Positions 45,304-55,613 are shown, numbered from the stretch's first letter. The stretch is 64,000 nucleotides of DNA from Verrucomicrobiaceae bacterium (GCA_027490195.1 JAIXYN010000014.1:124001-188000), one strand, 5' to 3'. The notes: generated by a model not told the origin, from the sequence alone. Program-made: numbers and translations.

Positions 45304-47260
45304 CGCTCAATTCATCCAAGTCGAAACTCCCCTGCGCTCCAGCAGCGCCGGGGACGATCACGACTTTGCCGATGTGCTGAATCGTGTCGGCCCATGAGAA
45401 GCTGTTGGCCGCACGTTTCCAGCCTGCGGCCAGCGCTTCGGCATCGTCCCAGTCATAGCGCAATGCGGCTGTGGCCTTGCTCCACTCAGGTGAAAAGGTG
45501 GTCTGCGTCTCGAACTGCCACTGCGCTACATCATTCGCGAACAGCTCAATCATCACACGACCTCCCGCCTTTGCTGAACGAACTTGGCAGGTGATCTCGG
45601 CGCCCTTGCCGCCGATGATCCGAGACCAATCACCTGCCAGCGGTGATTCTTTGGCCGTCACCGGGGAGAGGGCAATGGGCAGCGACCTGCCAATGCGTGA
45701 GACATGAATGAAACCGCCTTTCATGCCTCCTGAGGCATGATGTTCGAGTTGATCGACGCCCTTCCAGCCCTGGGCATCTGCATCGAACGAAATCGTTTTT
45801 GTCGTTGGTGGATGGGTTGCACGCGTCGCTGACTTCAAAGGATTTTCAGGAAGAGGCAGTTCTTGTTGCACCAAATCGCCACCGCTGATGGCATACAACA
45901 CCGCATGGTCCAGTTCGATCCGGAAACGCGCCGCCGGGGCTGTTAATGCGCCCTTGTTCCATTTCAGGGCCGTATCTGTGACAGAGGTCGAAATTGGCTC
46001 CGCCGCGTCCAGCACGGTGCCTTGATCATCCACGGCCAGGATACGCAGGCTGCCGCCAGGGGGGACATCGGCGGTGATGCACACGGGCTCCGATGTCAGT
46101 CGCAGTGCTCGTGTTAGCACATGGGCGGGCTTGCCGGCCTCGACGGGTATGTAGCCTGCAAATCCATCAGGACGCAGCGTCGCCAGACAGGGCAGGCAAT
46201 GACGCTTCCAGCCGGTGTGTGGGAAGTCATCGCCGCCGTAGTAGATCATGAGCTTGCCGTCTCTCAAAATGGGCGGGCCTGCCATCGCGTAGATGCATTC
46301 GCTGTCATAACCGCCCTTCGCCCCACGGGGTATGAACGGCGTTCCGGGTGATACGCGCTGCCAATGCAGGCCGTCGTGACTCCACGCCAGTTCGCAATCG
46401 ACTGAGCGGCCGTTGCCGACGTGGTACATCATCACATAGCTCAGGTAGATGCTGCCGTAACGGAAGACCGGCATGCAGTAGGTTTGGCTGGCGCGGCCTT
46501 CTGCAAGGCTGGAGCGCAACACGAGGCCGTTGTTTTTCCAATGGAGGAAGTCATCACTCTCAAAGCGGGAGACGAGTCGCTCCCCGAGGTAGAGCTTGGT
46601 GAACCACAGGTACTTGCCGCTGCGTTCGTCCCAGAGCGCATTGTTGTGGGTGTCGCCGTTCTGAGCGCCGAAGCCGTGGGCGGCCAGGGCTTCACCCCAA
46701 TGAATGCCATCGGCTGAGAAACGCACCTGCGGCTTGCCGAGGCCGACATCACTGACCATTTTGTAGCGGCGTGCCGGATCGGCATCGTGAAGGTCTTTAA
46801 ATACGCCGACGTTGGGGCAATCACGGGCTACGATGTTGTTGGCGCTGCTGCCCGCGAATTTGTGGATGCCCAGTTCAGGCTTGTCCCAGTGAATGCCGTC
46901 TCTGGAAGTGGCGTAGAGCAGATACCAGCCGACATCATGCACCGTGCTGGGCTGATCCATCTGCGCGATCACTTCCTTGTCAGCCAGAACGCACTTGTAC
47001 CAGAGTTTGAAGAGTTGCGCTTCCTCATCCCAGATCACATTGGGGTAGAGGTTGTTCATTGAATTCTCCCACGGTTTGTCCGCTTGAATCAGAGGATTGG
47101 CCGGATGCTTCTGCGGCGTGCCGAGGACGAGTCTGGCATTCACCGCCGCCTCAACCACACGTGAATCGAGCAGAAGGTGCTTCTGCTGGTGGGGCACAGG
47201 TATCGGAGTTTGCGCTGCGAGGACAGAGGCCGCGAGTAAAAAAGCGAGCAGGGATTTCAT
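45284..47260 (-). CDS. Secreted GH32/GH43-like five-bladed propeller protein
   Basis: A 658-aa exported protein with a signal peptide (1-16, ending in VLAAQ). The central part (about 60-400) has the repeating blade pattern of glycosidases of the beta-fructosidase type: NLYPNVIWDEEAQLFKLWYK, YLLYATSRDGIHWDKPELG, VRFSADGIHWGEA, ESDDFLHWKNNG, LAWSHDGLHWQRVSPG and KLMIYYGGDDFPHTGWKRH. The C-terminal region is a separate beta-rich module. I did not identify the catalytic acids with confidence, and many such proteins in Verrucomicrobia are annotated only as hypothetical glycosidase-like. Confidence 0.72.
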   Translation of the reverse strand: MKSLLAFLLAASVLAAQTPIPVPHQQKHLLLDSRVVEAAVNARLVLGTPQKHPANPLIQADKPWENSMNNLYPNVIWDEEAQLFKLWYKCVLADKEVIAQMDQPSTVHDVGWYLLYATSRDGIHWDKPELGIHKFAGSSANNIVARDCPNVGVFKDLHDADPARRYKMVSDVGLGKPQVRFSADGIHWGEALAAHGFGAQNGDTHNNALWDERSGKYLWFTKLYLGERLVSRFESDDFLHWKNNGLVLRSSLAEGRASQTYCMPVFRYGSIYLSYVMMYHVGNGRSVDCELAWSHDGLHWQRVSPGTPFIPRGAKGGYDSECIYAMAGPPILRDGKLMIYYGGDDFPHTGWKRHCLPCLATLRPDGFAGYIPVEAGKPAHVLTRALRLTSEPVCITADVPPGGSLRILAVDDQGTVLDAAEPISTSVTDTALKWNKGALTAPAARFRIELDHAVLYAISGGDLVQQELPLPENPLKSATRATHPPTTKTISFDADAQGWKGVDQLEHHASGGMKGGFIHVSRIGRSLPIALSPVTAKESPLAGDWSRIIGGKGAEITCQVRSAKAGGRVMIELFANDVAQWQFETQTTFSPEWSKATAALRYDWDDAEALAAGWKRAANSFSWADTIQHIGKVVIVPGAAGAQGSFDLDELSVSGSTR

Positions 47261-47298
47261 GGCAGAAGAGCGACGGAAACCTTGCCGTCGTCGTCTTC

Positions 47299-49449
47299 TT
47301 AACGCTGCGAAACCTTGCCGCCTTCGAGCAGTTTTTCGAGATTGGGGTCGGGGCGGACACCCTTTTTGATCGCCTCACCGTATTCAGCACGCGCCTTGTC
47401 CCACTGAGGGGGATCCCAGGTAATGTAGAGCACTGCCAGATTGAAATGGGCTTCGCCGTAGGCGGGGTCAATGGCCAGCGCGGTCTTGAATTCGCGCTCG
47501 GCACGCTCGATCAGGTTCAGCTTGGTGGCGATGATGCCGAGGTAATGCCTGCCACTGGCGTTGTCGGGGCGTTTGGCGAGGCTCTTCTCGAAATAGGTCA
47601 TCGCATCCTTCCAGCGCTCCTGTTTGAAATAGGTGACGCCGAGCGCGAATGAGGCGGGTTCGTTAGTCGGATCATAGGCCAGAGCTTTCTGTAGAGACAC
47701 TTCGGCGTCGGCGTGTTTGTTTTCACGCTGACGGGTGATGCCCAGGCCGATGAGGGCGGTGACATTTTTGGGTTCAGCCCGCAGGGCGTCCTGGTAAAGC
47801 TTGGCCGCGCTTTCGAAATCCTTGTTCATGTAGGTTTCGTTGGCTTGGCTGATGAGTTTTTCGACGGAGGTCGGTGCAGGAGGCGCCACTTTTTTATCGC
47901 TGTCCGGTGATGCGTTGGCGATGAGGGTGGCCTGCATGCCGCCCTTGGAACCCAAGAGTTCCCGCACGACGGGGTCGGAGAAGAGTTTTTCCTCCTCCGG
48001 TGTCAGAATCATGCGCGCGCTCTTCATTTCTTCGACCTGTTTGACGAGATCGTTGGAGGCGCTCTCCATTTTCTGCAGTTCAGCGATCATGAGATCCTTG
48101 GCGGCTTGCTGACGATGCTGGGTGCGCAGCTGGCGCATGATGATGCCGCGCAGCATTTCATTTTCCTTGGTGAGCTCAGGCGTGGTGGCGATCTTGCCCT
48201 CCATGCCGCTCTGGACCTCTTTTAACTGCTTGGTCAGTTCGGCCACCTGAGTCTGGTAGGTGGCGCTTTCTTTGCGCAGTTCGGCCATCTGGCCCTGCAA
48301 GCCGGTGAGCTGGCCGCGCAGGGCGACGATTTCCTGGTCCTTGCGTCCGACATCCGCCTTCAGGGTTTCCACCTGCTTCTGCGCTTCGGCGATCTCCTTT
48401 TTCAAGCGCTCGTTCTCGGCGATGAGGCGCTTCATTTCGGCACTGCCGGTTTTCTTTTTCAGATCATCCACCTCGGCCTGCAATCCCAGGCTGCGGGCGC
48501 TTGCGGCATCACGTTCCTTGACGGCCGATTCGCGCTGTTTCACCGCGTCATTGCGCTGAGTGACCGCGTCCTCGCGCTCCTTCACAATCTGCTCACGTTC
48601 CTTGATGAGCTTGTCACGCTCCTGCTGCACGGCTGCTATTTGGGTGGAGGCATCCGCCAGTTTTTGCGAGGCTTCCTTGGCTGCGGCTTCGGCGGCCATC
48701 AGACGCTGGGCGTTTTTGCGCACCTCCAAATCCACCGCCATTTTTTCTTCCATCAGCTTGCCCATTTGAGCCTGTGCGGCGCGGCCTTCCTCCACTTCTT
48801 TGCCCATGGCGAGGAGGCTCTGCTCCAGGGCGGTGGCCTTCTTGCCAAGGGCGTCGTTTTGCGCGCGCGCGGTGGTGATTTCGCCGGAGGCCCACTGGTA
48901 CCAGTTCTGCCATTTGCCGAGGTCAACCTGCTGCTGGTTGGTCTTCGCCTCCAGTTCAAGAACCCGCTGCTTGTGCATCTGTTCCCATTGGCTCAGCAAG
49001 TCGTTGAGACTGGGCAGGGAACCAGGGGTGGTGGGGATGGCGGCGGCAGGTTGCGCCAGCACACCGGGAGCTGGAATGGTGGCCACTGGCATGGTGGGGG
49101 CTGCGGCCGTGGTGGGTATCGCTGCGGCCGCTTGTGCCTGTGAAGTGCGTGATTGCAGCCGTGTGAGGGCATCCTGAATTTTTTGCTGACGTGCAGCGCG
49201 CATTTCCGGCTGCCAAGTCGGGTAATTCCGGGCAATGCTTTCCATGATCTCGCCAGCCTGTTTGAATTTGGTCTGTGCGAGCGTGAAGTCGCCGGCGGTT
49301 TCGAGTGATGCGGCCTCATTGTTAAGGACGAAGCCGCGGAAGTACTGGTCTGCCACTTCAGTGCTGGCATCAATGGACTGGGCATGCGACACCGGTGCGG
49401 CAAGTACAAGCGCCGCCAAGAAGGTGAGGACGTAAAAAAGGCGAGTCAT
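47299..49449 (-). CDS. Secreted coiled-coil and TPR protein
   Basis: A 716-aa exported protein. A signal peptide (1-24, ending in SHAQ) and an Ala/Pro/Thr-rich stretch (about 105-140) are followed by a long coiled coil (about 150-480, such as ERDKLIKEREQIVKERED and QRNDAVKQRESAVKERD). Four or more TPR units (about 535-716) follow: KDFESAAKLYQDALRAEP, KHADAEVSLQKALAYDP, RWKDAMTYFEKSLAKRP and IERAEREFKTALAIDP. The fold suggests a periplasmic scaffold that gathers partner proteins. No enzyme motif. It is read in the same direction as the GH-like gene, 38 nt upstream of it. Confidence 0.8.
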   Translation of the reverse strand: MTRLFYVLTFLAALVLAAPVSHAQSIDASTEVADQYFRGFVLNNEAASLETAGDFTLAQTKFKQAGEIMESIARNYPTWQPEMRAARQQKIQDALTRLQSRTSQAQAAAAIPTTAAAPTMPVATIPAPGVLAQPAAAIPTTPGSLPSLNDLLSQWEQMHKQRVLELEAKTNQQQVDLGKWQNWYQWASGEITTARAQNDALGKKATALEQSLLAMGKEVEEGRAAQAQMGKLMEEKMAVDLEVRKNAQRLMAAEAAAKEASQKLADASTQIAAVQQERDKLIKEREQIVKEREDAVTQRNDAVKQRESAVKERDAASARSLGLQAEVDDLKKKTGSAEMKRLIAENERLKKEIAEAQKQVETLKADVGRKDQEIVALRGQLTGLQGQMAELRKESATYQTQVAELTKQLKEVQSGMEGKIATTPELTKENEMLRGIIMRQLRTQHRQQAAKDLMIAELQKMESASNDLVKQVEEMKSARMILTPEEEKLFSDPVVRELLGSKGGMQATLIANASPDSDKKVAPPAPTSVEKLISQANETYMNKDFESAAKLYQDALRAEPKNVTALIGLGITRQRENKHADAEVSLQKALAYDPTNEPASFALGVTYFKQERWKDAMTYFEKSLAKRPDNASGRHYLGIIATKLNLIERAEREFKTALAIDPAYGEAHFNLAVLYITWDPPQWDKARAEYGEAIKKGVRPDPNLEKLLEGGKVSQR

Positions 49450-49518
49450 GGAATATTGGGGGAAGGGAAGGAGTTTACCGCTTTGCGGGGTCCTTGTAAA
49501 TGGTCTTGGCAGCCTGTC

Positions 49519-50106
49519 TCAGGCCTGCCGCCGCCTCAAAACAGCCACCCAGCGGTCCACAGACTTGCCCGGGGCGTCCTGTAGAGCCCGGCTGTTCTTG
49601 TTGCGCTTGTTGCTGACGACTTCCATCCCGAGGGACTCCAGGGCACGCAGCGCGAGACGGTGTTCGACATCGAAATAGCTGGTGATGACCAGCATGCCGT
49701 CAGGGCGCAGCTTGGCGATTCCCTGGTCAAAAATCTTCTTCCACAGCTCCTGCCCGTGCCAGAAGTTCTGGTGGCGCAGGAAGACCATGCTGAAGTCATC
49801 ATTCAACTCTTTGTGCTGATCGATCTTGGTGGCGTCCTCGATCAAAAACTGAGCGGGCAGGTGTCCATGCGTTTCACGCGCCTGCCGGATTTCGCGGATG
49901 CGAATGTCCGCGCCGATCATTTCGACCCCACCACCCTGAGTGAGTTCGGAACCGACTTTGATCAAGGTCTCCGCTTCATCACAGCGCCCACAGGCCAGAT
50001 TGAGAATGCGCATGTCTTTCTGCGCCGCAGGCAGATGCGGCGAGAGCGAGTCATGCAGCAGCGATTTCAGCTGGGACATGTCTTCGGCTATCGGAGCGGG
50101 CAGCAT
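49519..50106 (-). CDS. SAM-dependent methyltransferase (class I fold)
   Basis: A 195-aa protein with a class I methyltransferase core: motif I MRILNLACGRCDEAETL, an acidic end of strand 2 (MIGADIRI), motif II/III around FLIEDATKIDQ, and KLRPDGMLVITSYFD. The acceptor is unknown. Its start lies 3 nt after the trpB stop, so it is co-transcribed with trpB. No tryptophan-pathway role is known for such a protein, so the pairing may be incidental. A second ATG at 50079 is in frame. Confidence 0.75.
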   Translation of the reverse strand: MLPAPIAEDMSQLKSLLHDSLSPHLPAAQKDMRILNLACGRCDEAETLIKVGSELTQGGGVEMIGADIRIREIRQARETHGHLPAQFLIEDATKIDQHKELNDDFSMVFLRHQNFWHGQELWKKIFDQGIAKLRPDGMLVITSYFDVEHRLALRALESLGMEVVSNKRNKNSRALQDAPGKSVDRWVAVLRRRQA

Positions 50107-50109
50107 ACC

Positions 50110-51336
50110 TCAAAACTTCAATTCCTCGCCTAAGATCAAGCGTGCTGCCTGCGCAACGTCCTTGTCCCCGCGACCTGAGAGATTCACGAGGATGATCTGA
50201 TCTTTGCGCATGGTGGGGGCCACTTTGTGGACTTCGGCGATGGCATGGCTGCTTTCGAGGGCGGGGATGATGCCTTCGACCTGGCTGAGTTCCTGGAACG
50301 CGGCGAGGGCCTCGTCATCGGTGGCGTAATTGTAGGTCACACGGCCCTGCTCGTGCAGCCAGGCGTGTTCGGGGCCGATGGCGGCGTAGTCGAGGCCAGC
50401 GCTGACGCTGTGGGTGAGCTCGATTTGGCCGTCGGCGTTGGCAAGCAGCCAAGTCTTGGTGCCTTGCAGGACGCCGAGACGACCGCCTTGGAAGCGTGCA
50501 GCGTGGCGTTCCGGGATGATGCCGTCACCGCCCGCTTCGACGCCCGTCATGCGCACCTCTTTGTCATTCAGGAAAGGGTGGAAGAGACCGATGCTGTTGC
50601 TGCCGCCACCGACGCATGCGACGAGGAGATCCGGCAGGCGTTCCTCGCGCTCCAAGATCTGGCGGCGTGCCTCGACGCCGATGATGCGATGGAAATCACG
50701 TACCATCATGGGGAAGGGATGGGAGCCGAGAGCTGAACCGAGGATGTAATGCGTGGTGCGCACATTGGTCACCCAGTCGCGCATGGCCTCATTCACGGCC
50801 TCCTTAAGCGTTGCCTGCCCAGCCGTTACGGCGACGACCTTGGCCCCGAGGAAACGCATGCGCGCAACGTTCAGCGCCTGGCGCTCCATGTCCACCTTAC
50901 CCATGTAGATGACGCATTCGCAGCCAAAACGTGCGCACACCGTGGCGGTGGCGACACCGTGCTGGCCGGCACCCGTTTCGGCGATGATGCGCTTCTTGCC
51001 CAGACGCTGGGCGAGCAGGATCTGCCCGAGGGCATTGTTGATCTTGTGCGCGCCAGTGTGCAGCAGGTCTTCGCGTTTGAGGTAAATTTTGGCGCCACCG
51101 AGCTTTTCGGTCCAGCGTTCAGCAAAATAGAGCGGCGTGGGGCGGCCGACATATTCGTGGAGCAGGCGGTCGAGTTCCTTCTGGAAGGCGGGATCGGCTT
51201 TCGCCTTCTCATAATGATCCGACAGTTCGGTCAGCGCCGCCATGAGCGTCTCTGGTACAAACATGCCGCCGTACTGGCCAAAGTGGCCGTGGCGATCGGG
51301 CATCACGGGGAGTGGGAGAATAGAGGCAGCGGTCAT
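50110..51336 (-). CDS. trpB: Tryptophan synthase beta subunit
   Basis: A 408-aa PLP enzyme that joins indole and serine to make tryptophan. The Lys that binds PLP is K98 in HTGAHKINN, the phosphate loop is [11 protein letters not shown], and the N-terminal [14 protein letters not shown] and C-terminal [11 protein letters not shown] are standard TrpB1 marks. trpA and the rest of the trp pathway are not next to it, so the alpha subunit is presumably encoded elsewhere. It lies 75 nt downstream of lpxD. Confidence 0.96.
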   Translation of the reverse strand: MTAASILPLPVMPDRHGHFGQYGGMFVPETLMAALTELSDHYEKAKADPAFQKELDRLLHEYVGRPTPLYFAERWTEKLGGAKIYLKREDLLHTGAHKINNALGQILLAQRLGKKRIIAETGAGQHGVATATVCARFGCECVIYMGKVDMERQALNVARMRFLGAKVVAVTAGQATLKEAVNEAMRDWVTNVRTTHYILGSALGSHPFPMMVRDFHRIIGVEARRQILEREERLPDLLVACVGGGSNSIGLFHPFLNDKEVRMTGVEAGGDGIIPERHAARFQGGRLGVLQGTKTWLLANADGQIELTHSVSAGLDYAAIGPEHAWLHEQGRVTYNYATDDEALAAFQELSQVEGIIPALESSHAIAEVHKVAPTMRKDQIILVNLSGRGDKDVAQAARLILGEELKF

Positions 51337-51411
51337 GGGGGGGAGAAGTTAGAACGAAGACCGGCTCTTGGCAACGTCCGCGCGGGTCTCAGGCAAAGTT
51401 ACGAACCTTGA

Positions 51412-52473
51412 TCAAGAATGGGCAGCTCCGCTTTCGAGAGCGGCGATTTTTTTCTCCAAAGCGCGCACGCGCTCAAGCAAGTCGGGGATCTTGGCCGGAA
51501 GGCTGAGCATCTTGCGTCCCTCCATGAGGGGGCGGGCGGGATAACCGGTGTAGGCCCCTGCCTCGAGAATGCTTTTGGTGACGCCGGATTTGGCGAAGAA
51601 CATGACCTTGTCGCCGATTTCGAGGTGACCGGCCACGCCGACTTGACCACCCATGGTGACGTAGTTGCCCAGGCGGGTGCTGCCGGAAATGCCTGTTTGA
51701 GAGACGATGATGCAGTGCTTCCCCAGCGCGCAGTTGTGACCGATCTGCACCAGATTGTCGATCTTGCAGCCTTCGCCGATCCAGGTGCGGCCGAAGCGGG
51801 CGCGGTCAATGGTGGTGCAGGAACCGATTTCGACATCGTCATCAATCTGCACAATGCCGACCTGGTCAATTTTCTGGTGGCGGCCTTGAACCTGTTCATA
51901 ACCAAAGCCGTCGCTGCCGATCACGGAACCGCTGTGGAGAATGACGCGCTGACCCAGAATGCAGTATTCCTTGATGACGGTGTTGGCGTGAATGACGCAG
52001 TTGGCGCCGATTTTGACTCCACGACCGATATAGGCACCGGCATGGATCGTGCAGCCATCACCGAGATGCACTCCGCACTCAATGACGGAATGCGGACCGA
52101 TGCTGACCTTCTGCGGGTCGTATATCACATCACTGGCAACAGTGGCGGTGGGATGCACGCCAGGCACAAATTCAAGGGCGGGAGGGCCAAAGAAACGAAT
52201 GACATTGGAAAAGGCGAGCGTGGGATTTTTGAGGCGAATGAGAGCAAGCCCTTCCCGAGCGTCTTCAGTGTCAAGATCCTCCGGCACGAGGGCGGCGGAG
52301 GCACGGGTGGTTTTGAGCGCTGGTAGGTAGCGCGCGTTGCCAAGGAAGGTCACTTCACCTTGACTGGCTTCGAGGATGGAGTTCAGGCCGGAAATGATGA
52401 GTTCCGGGCTGCCCACAGAGAGTGTGCCTCCGACGAGTTCAGTGAGTTCCTGCAGGGTGATGGAGTTGCTCAT
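51412..52473 (-). CDS. lpxD: UDP-3-O-acylglucosamine N-acyltransferase
   Basis: A 353-aa trimeric acyltransferase of lipid A synthesis; it adds the N-linked acyl chain to UDP-3-O-acyl-glucosamine. The N-terminal uridine-binding part (SNSITLQELTELVGGTL) precedes the left-handed beta-helix of hexapeptide repeats (VSIGPHSVIECGVHLGDG and onward), with the catalytic His in LVQIGHNCALG. The end has a coiled trimer tail (LLERVRALEKKIAALESG). The ATG at 52473 is used. It follows skp/ompH but is separated from it by a strong terminator, so it likely has its own promoter. Confidence 0.95.
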   Translation of the reverse strand: MSNSITLQELTELVGGTLSVGSPELIISGLNSILEASQGEVTFLGNARYLPALKTTRASAALVPEDLDTEDAREGLALIRLKNPTLAFSNVIRFFGPPALEFVPGVHPTATVASDVIYDPQKVSIGPHSVIECGVHLGDGCTIHAGAYIGRGVKIGANCVIHANTVIKEYCILGQRVILHSGSVIGSDGFGYEQVQGRHQKIDQVGIVQIDDDVEIGSCTTIDRARFGRTWIGEGCKIDNLVQIGHNCALGKHCIIVSQTGISGSTRLGNYVTMGGQVGVAGHLEIGDKVMFFAKSGVTKSILEAGAYTGYPARPLMEGRKMLSLPAKIPDLLERVRALEKKIAALESGAAHS

Positions 52474-52502
52474 GGCGCAGATTGATTCATTTACGCTGGA
52501 AC

Positions 52503-52539
52503 AAAAAAAGGCACGTCGCAAATACTTGCGACGTGCCTT
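52503..52539 (-). terminator. Intrinsic terminator of the skp/ompH gene
   Basis: AAGGCACGTCGCAA (52508-52521) pairs with its exact complement at 52526-52539: a 14-bp stem with a 4-nt loop. On the minus strand it is followed by T residues (52509-52503). It lies 20 nt after the ompH stop and before lpxD. Confidence 0.88.
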
Positions 52540-52559
52540 GGAAAACTAACAGCCGAAGG

Positions 52560-53198
52560 CTATTTTTTGGGCTCTTCAGCCTTGGGCGCTGGAGCGGCGG
52601 CATCTTCCTTCTTGGGCTCGGCTCCCGGAGGTGGCGCGTCCTTGTTTAGCTCGACGATGAGCTGGTCGGTGAGGTCGGTGGCGAAACCTTCCCGGACGTG
52701 CAGGATGATAGGCACGGTGGAAAGACTGACGCCAGTTTTGTCAAAAACCATGTCGTAGGCATCTGCTTTGGAACGGTCACGGACGACCACGAGAATTTCC
52801 TCGTAGAGGCCTTTGCGGATCTGCATGTCTTCCTGCTTGAGCTGCTGCTGGCGACGGTCTGCGAATTCCTGCATTTCCATTTCCAGGGCGCGGATTTCTT
52901 TCACTTTTTCACCCAGTTCAGCACCGTACTTCGCACGCTGTTCGGGGGTGATGATCGGATCCTGCGCGATTTTCTGAAGCTTTTGGGCCTCTGCAGCCAG
53001 GTTTTTATACGTGTTCTGACGCTCAGTCATTTCCTGGGCGGCTTTTTCGTAATTGGCCTTGTACTTGTCCGCAGCGGTTTTGGTTTTGTGGAACTCCTGG
53101 AAGACTTTGGACATGTCGATGACACCGATTTTAAGATCGGCGGCATGAAGAGTGGTGACGGTGGCGAGGAGAAGGGCGATGAACGCGCTGCGAATCAT
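52560..53198 (-). CDS. Periplasmic chaperone Skp/OmpH family
   Basis: A 212-aa exported protein. A signal peptide (1-19, ending in TLHA) is followed by the OmpH/Skp pattern: DLKIGVIDMSKVFQEFHKTK, a long charged coiled coil (about 40-130), and VFDKTGVSLSTVPIILHV. The C-terminus has an Ala/Pro/Glu/Lys tail. Skp carries unfolded outer-membrane proteins to the BAM complex. It sits between bamA (upstream) and lpxD, the conserved order in Gram-negative bacteria. Confidence 0.88.
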   Translation of the reverse strand: MIRSAFIALLLATVTTLHAADLKIGVIDMSKVFQEFHKTKTAADKYKANYEKAAQEMTERQNTYKNLAAEAQKLQKIAQDPIITPEQRAKYGAELGEKVKEIRALEMEMQEFADRRQQQLKQEDMQIRKGLYEEILVVVRDRSKADAYDMVFDKTGVSLSTVPIILHVREGFATDLTDQLIVELNKDAPPPGAEPKKEDAAAPAPKAEEPKK

Positions 53199-53261
53199 AA
53201 GTGTGTGAGGTTGGAAAGTGATTGAAGGGGCGGACAACAGAGCTGTCCAAATAACATGCTA

Positions 53262-55613
53262 TTAGAACTTGTAGCCCATGTTGAACTGGAAGCGACCACC
53301 GGAGCCCGATGTGGCGTCCTTGCCGATTGGAACCGCGTAGTCGACACGGATGGGGCCGACAGGAAGGAAGAGGCGGAGACCGATACCTGCATCGGAGTAG
53401 ATGGCACCATTGCCATAGGAGGCACCAGTGGCCCCCCCGATGGAGCCGACGTCACCGAAGACCACCACACGGGGTGACTTCTCCGTGTTGGCGGTGATGT
53501 GCACCGGAACGGAAAATTCACTGGAGGCGTAGATGGATGTCAGGCCGCCGATGGGCTCACCCGTGGCGTCCTTAGGACCGGCATGACGGAAATTGAAACC
53601 GCGCAGGTTGTTGGCACCGCCGAGGAATTGACGCTCAAAAATGGGCACCCTGTCGTTGTTCCAACTGTTGACGACACGGAACATGCCTTCAAAGCTCAGA
53701 ATGGTGTCTCCAGGCAGGTTGAAATACTGCTGGCCACCGATGTTGGCACCATAAACCGGGACATCTCCCCCTAGACCCGACAGCAGGATTCCTGCTTCGA
53801 GCTTGTGGCCGCTGCGAGTGATGAAGACACTGTCTCGAGTGTCGTGAACAAAGTTCGTGTCAATTTTGCTTTGAAGGTATGATCCTTTTTCTTGCGCGAT
53901 CAGAGCCGAGGCGCCGCTGGCAATGTCGCCGACTGTGACGTCCTGAAGGGTGTAGGTGCTCTCAATGTAGGCGTGCTCACCGAGACGTTTGCGCAAACCG
54001 GCCGAGACGCCCACGTTGGTCTGATTGAAGAAGTTGGAGAGGTAGAAGAGGTTGTGATAGAAAGCCTCAACAGTGAGAGCCAGTTCGCGACCCATGAACC
54101 ACGGTTCGGTCCAGCTGATGGTGACGTCACGACGAAGTGCACCGGCACGAATGTTGGCGTTGAAACGCTGACCACCTCCGCGGAAATCCTTCCAGTCGTT
54201 GATGTCAAAGTTGGTCTGGGTCACCTGAATGAATCCAGTGATGCTGTCGATGGAACTGAAGCCGGCACCGAAGTTCACCGTGCCGGTGGACTGCTCCTGG
54301 ACATTGATGTCCACATCCTTGTAGCCAGGGGCGGTGGTGGGCGTGTTGCGCATGTCCACCGAACTGAAGTAGTTCAGGTTTTGCAGGCGGTTTTTTCCAG
54401 CCTCGATTTTCACGGTGTTCAACTCCTCACCTGGAGCAAAGGGAAGTTCGCGGCGGATGACTTCGTCCTTGGTGACCGAGTTTCCGGAAATGTTGACCTT
54501 GCTGATGTAGGACTTGGTGCCTTCCACGATGTTGTAGGCCACGGCAACCTGCCCGGCGCTGGTCTCCAAAATGCTGGTTTCCACGCGCGCATCAGCGTAG
54601 CCACGGGAGCCGTAGTAATCTTGAATCATTTTTTCATCAGCCTTGATGAAGCTGCCGACATAAGCGAATCCGGGTTCCGTCTTGATGCCCTGCATCAACA
54701 CATCATTGGTGAAAATGGTGTTGCCGGAGATCTTGACCGCCGAGACGTCATACTTGGCACCTTCATTGATCACATAGACGAGGTCCATCTGCTTGGAGGA
54801 CACCGGTTCACGCCGCACCTCGGTCACTTTGGCATAAACAAAACCCTTGTCCTGAAAGGCCTGCTCGATCTTCTTGATGTCTTCCTGCAGATCCTGATTG
54901 CTCAGCTTGCCTTTTTTGCCCCACAAGTTCCAGATGTGGTGCTCCTGAGATTTGATCTGACCGCGCAGCACACGCGACTTGATGGCGGTGTTGCCTTCGA
55001 AGCGGATGTCATGAATGATGCCACGAGCACCTTCATCAATCTTAAAGGTCACTGTGGAGAACCCTTCACGGGCTGACGGAGTGATGTCATAGCTTGCGAT
55101 GACGTCGGAGAAGCCCTTCTTCTCATACAATTCCACAATCTTCTGCTGTGCAGCAGAAAGCTTGATGTCATCCACCGGGTCACCGACTTTGACCGCGATG
55201 TCCTTGCGCAGCTTGCTGTTGTCGATGGCGGTGTTGCCAATAAAATTGATTTCGGCAATACCACCGCGGCCAATGATTTCGACGATGACTTTCACGCCGC
55301 CCGCCACGTCCACTGCTTGGATGTCCAGGTTTTCTACCGCCCCAGTGCTGTAAAGTGCACGGATGTCACGTTCCACCGACTCATTGCTGAACGGCTGGCC
55401 CACACGGGTGGACAGTTGGCTGCGAATGCGATTTTCATCCAGCTTGACTGCGCCTTTGATGACGACTTGAACATCCTGCACGATCTTTTTTACCGAGGGG
55501 GCAGCCGGGAGGCCCGTTTGTGCGAGTACCTGCTGCGTCGTGGCCACCAAGAGTGTGATAGCCACGATAGATAAAAGTGTCAGGCGAGACAGAGTGGAAG
55601 TTCCGTGATTCAT
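53262..55613 (-). CDS. bamA: Outer membrane protein assembly factor BamA (Omp85)
   Basis: A 783-aa outer-membrane insertase. A signal peptide (about 1-31) is followed by POTRA domains to about residue 400 (QDVQVVIKGAVKLDENRIRS, IAEINFIGNTAIDNSKL, IHDIRFEGNTAIKSRVL, VSAVKISGNTIFTNDVL, ISKVNISGNSVTKDEVI). The beta-barrel includes ERQFLGGANNLRGFNFRHAG, and the barrel end has GPIRVDYAVPIG and a C-terminal Phe (FQFNMGYKF), as required for BAM-type barrels. The ATG at 55613 gives the signal peptide. Confidence 0.96.
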   Translation of the reverse strand: MNHGTSTLSRLTLLSIVAITLLVATTQQVLAQTGLPAAPSVKKIVQDVQVVIKGAVKLDENRIRSQLSTRVGQPFSNESVERDIRALYSTGAVENLDIQAVDVAGGVKVIVEIIGRGGIAEINFIGNTAIDNSKLRKDIAVKVGDPVDDIKLSAAQQKIVELYEKKGFSDVIASYDITPSAREGFSTVTFKIDEGARGIIHDIRFEGNTAIKSRVLRGQIKSQEHHIWNLWGKKGKLSNQDLQEDIKKIEQAFQDKGFVYAKVTEVRREPVSSKQMDLVYVINEGAKYDVSAVKISGNTIFTNDVLMQGIKTEPGFAYVGSFIKADEKMIQDYYGSRGYADARVETSILETSAGQVAVAYNIVEGTKSYISKVNISGNSVTKDEVIRRELPFAPGEELNTVKIEAGKNRLQNLNYFSSVDMRNTPTTAPGYKDVDINVQEQSTGTVNFGAGFSSIDSITGFIQVTQTNFDINDWKDFRGGGQRFNANIRAGALRRDVTISWTEPWFMGRELALTVEAFYHNLFYLSNFFNQTNVGVSAGLRKRLGEHAYIESTYTLQDVTVGDIASGASALIAQEKGSYLQSKIDTNFVHDTRDSVFITRSGHKLEAGILLSGLGGDVPVYGANIGGQQYFNLPGDTILSFEGMFRVVNSWNNDRVPIFERQFLGGANNLRGFNFRHAGPKDATGEPIGGLTSIYASSEFSVPVHITANTEKSPRVVVFGDVGSIGGATGASYGNGAIYSDAGIGLRLFLPVGPIRVDYAVPIGKDATSGSGGRFQFNMGYKF

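Noticed and set aside
53892-55076. A plus-strand frame inside bamA
   Set aside because: Antisense to a certain BamA; residue pattern is that of reverse-complemented coding sequence.
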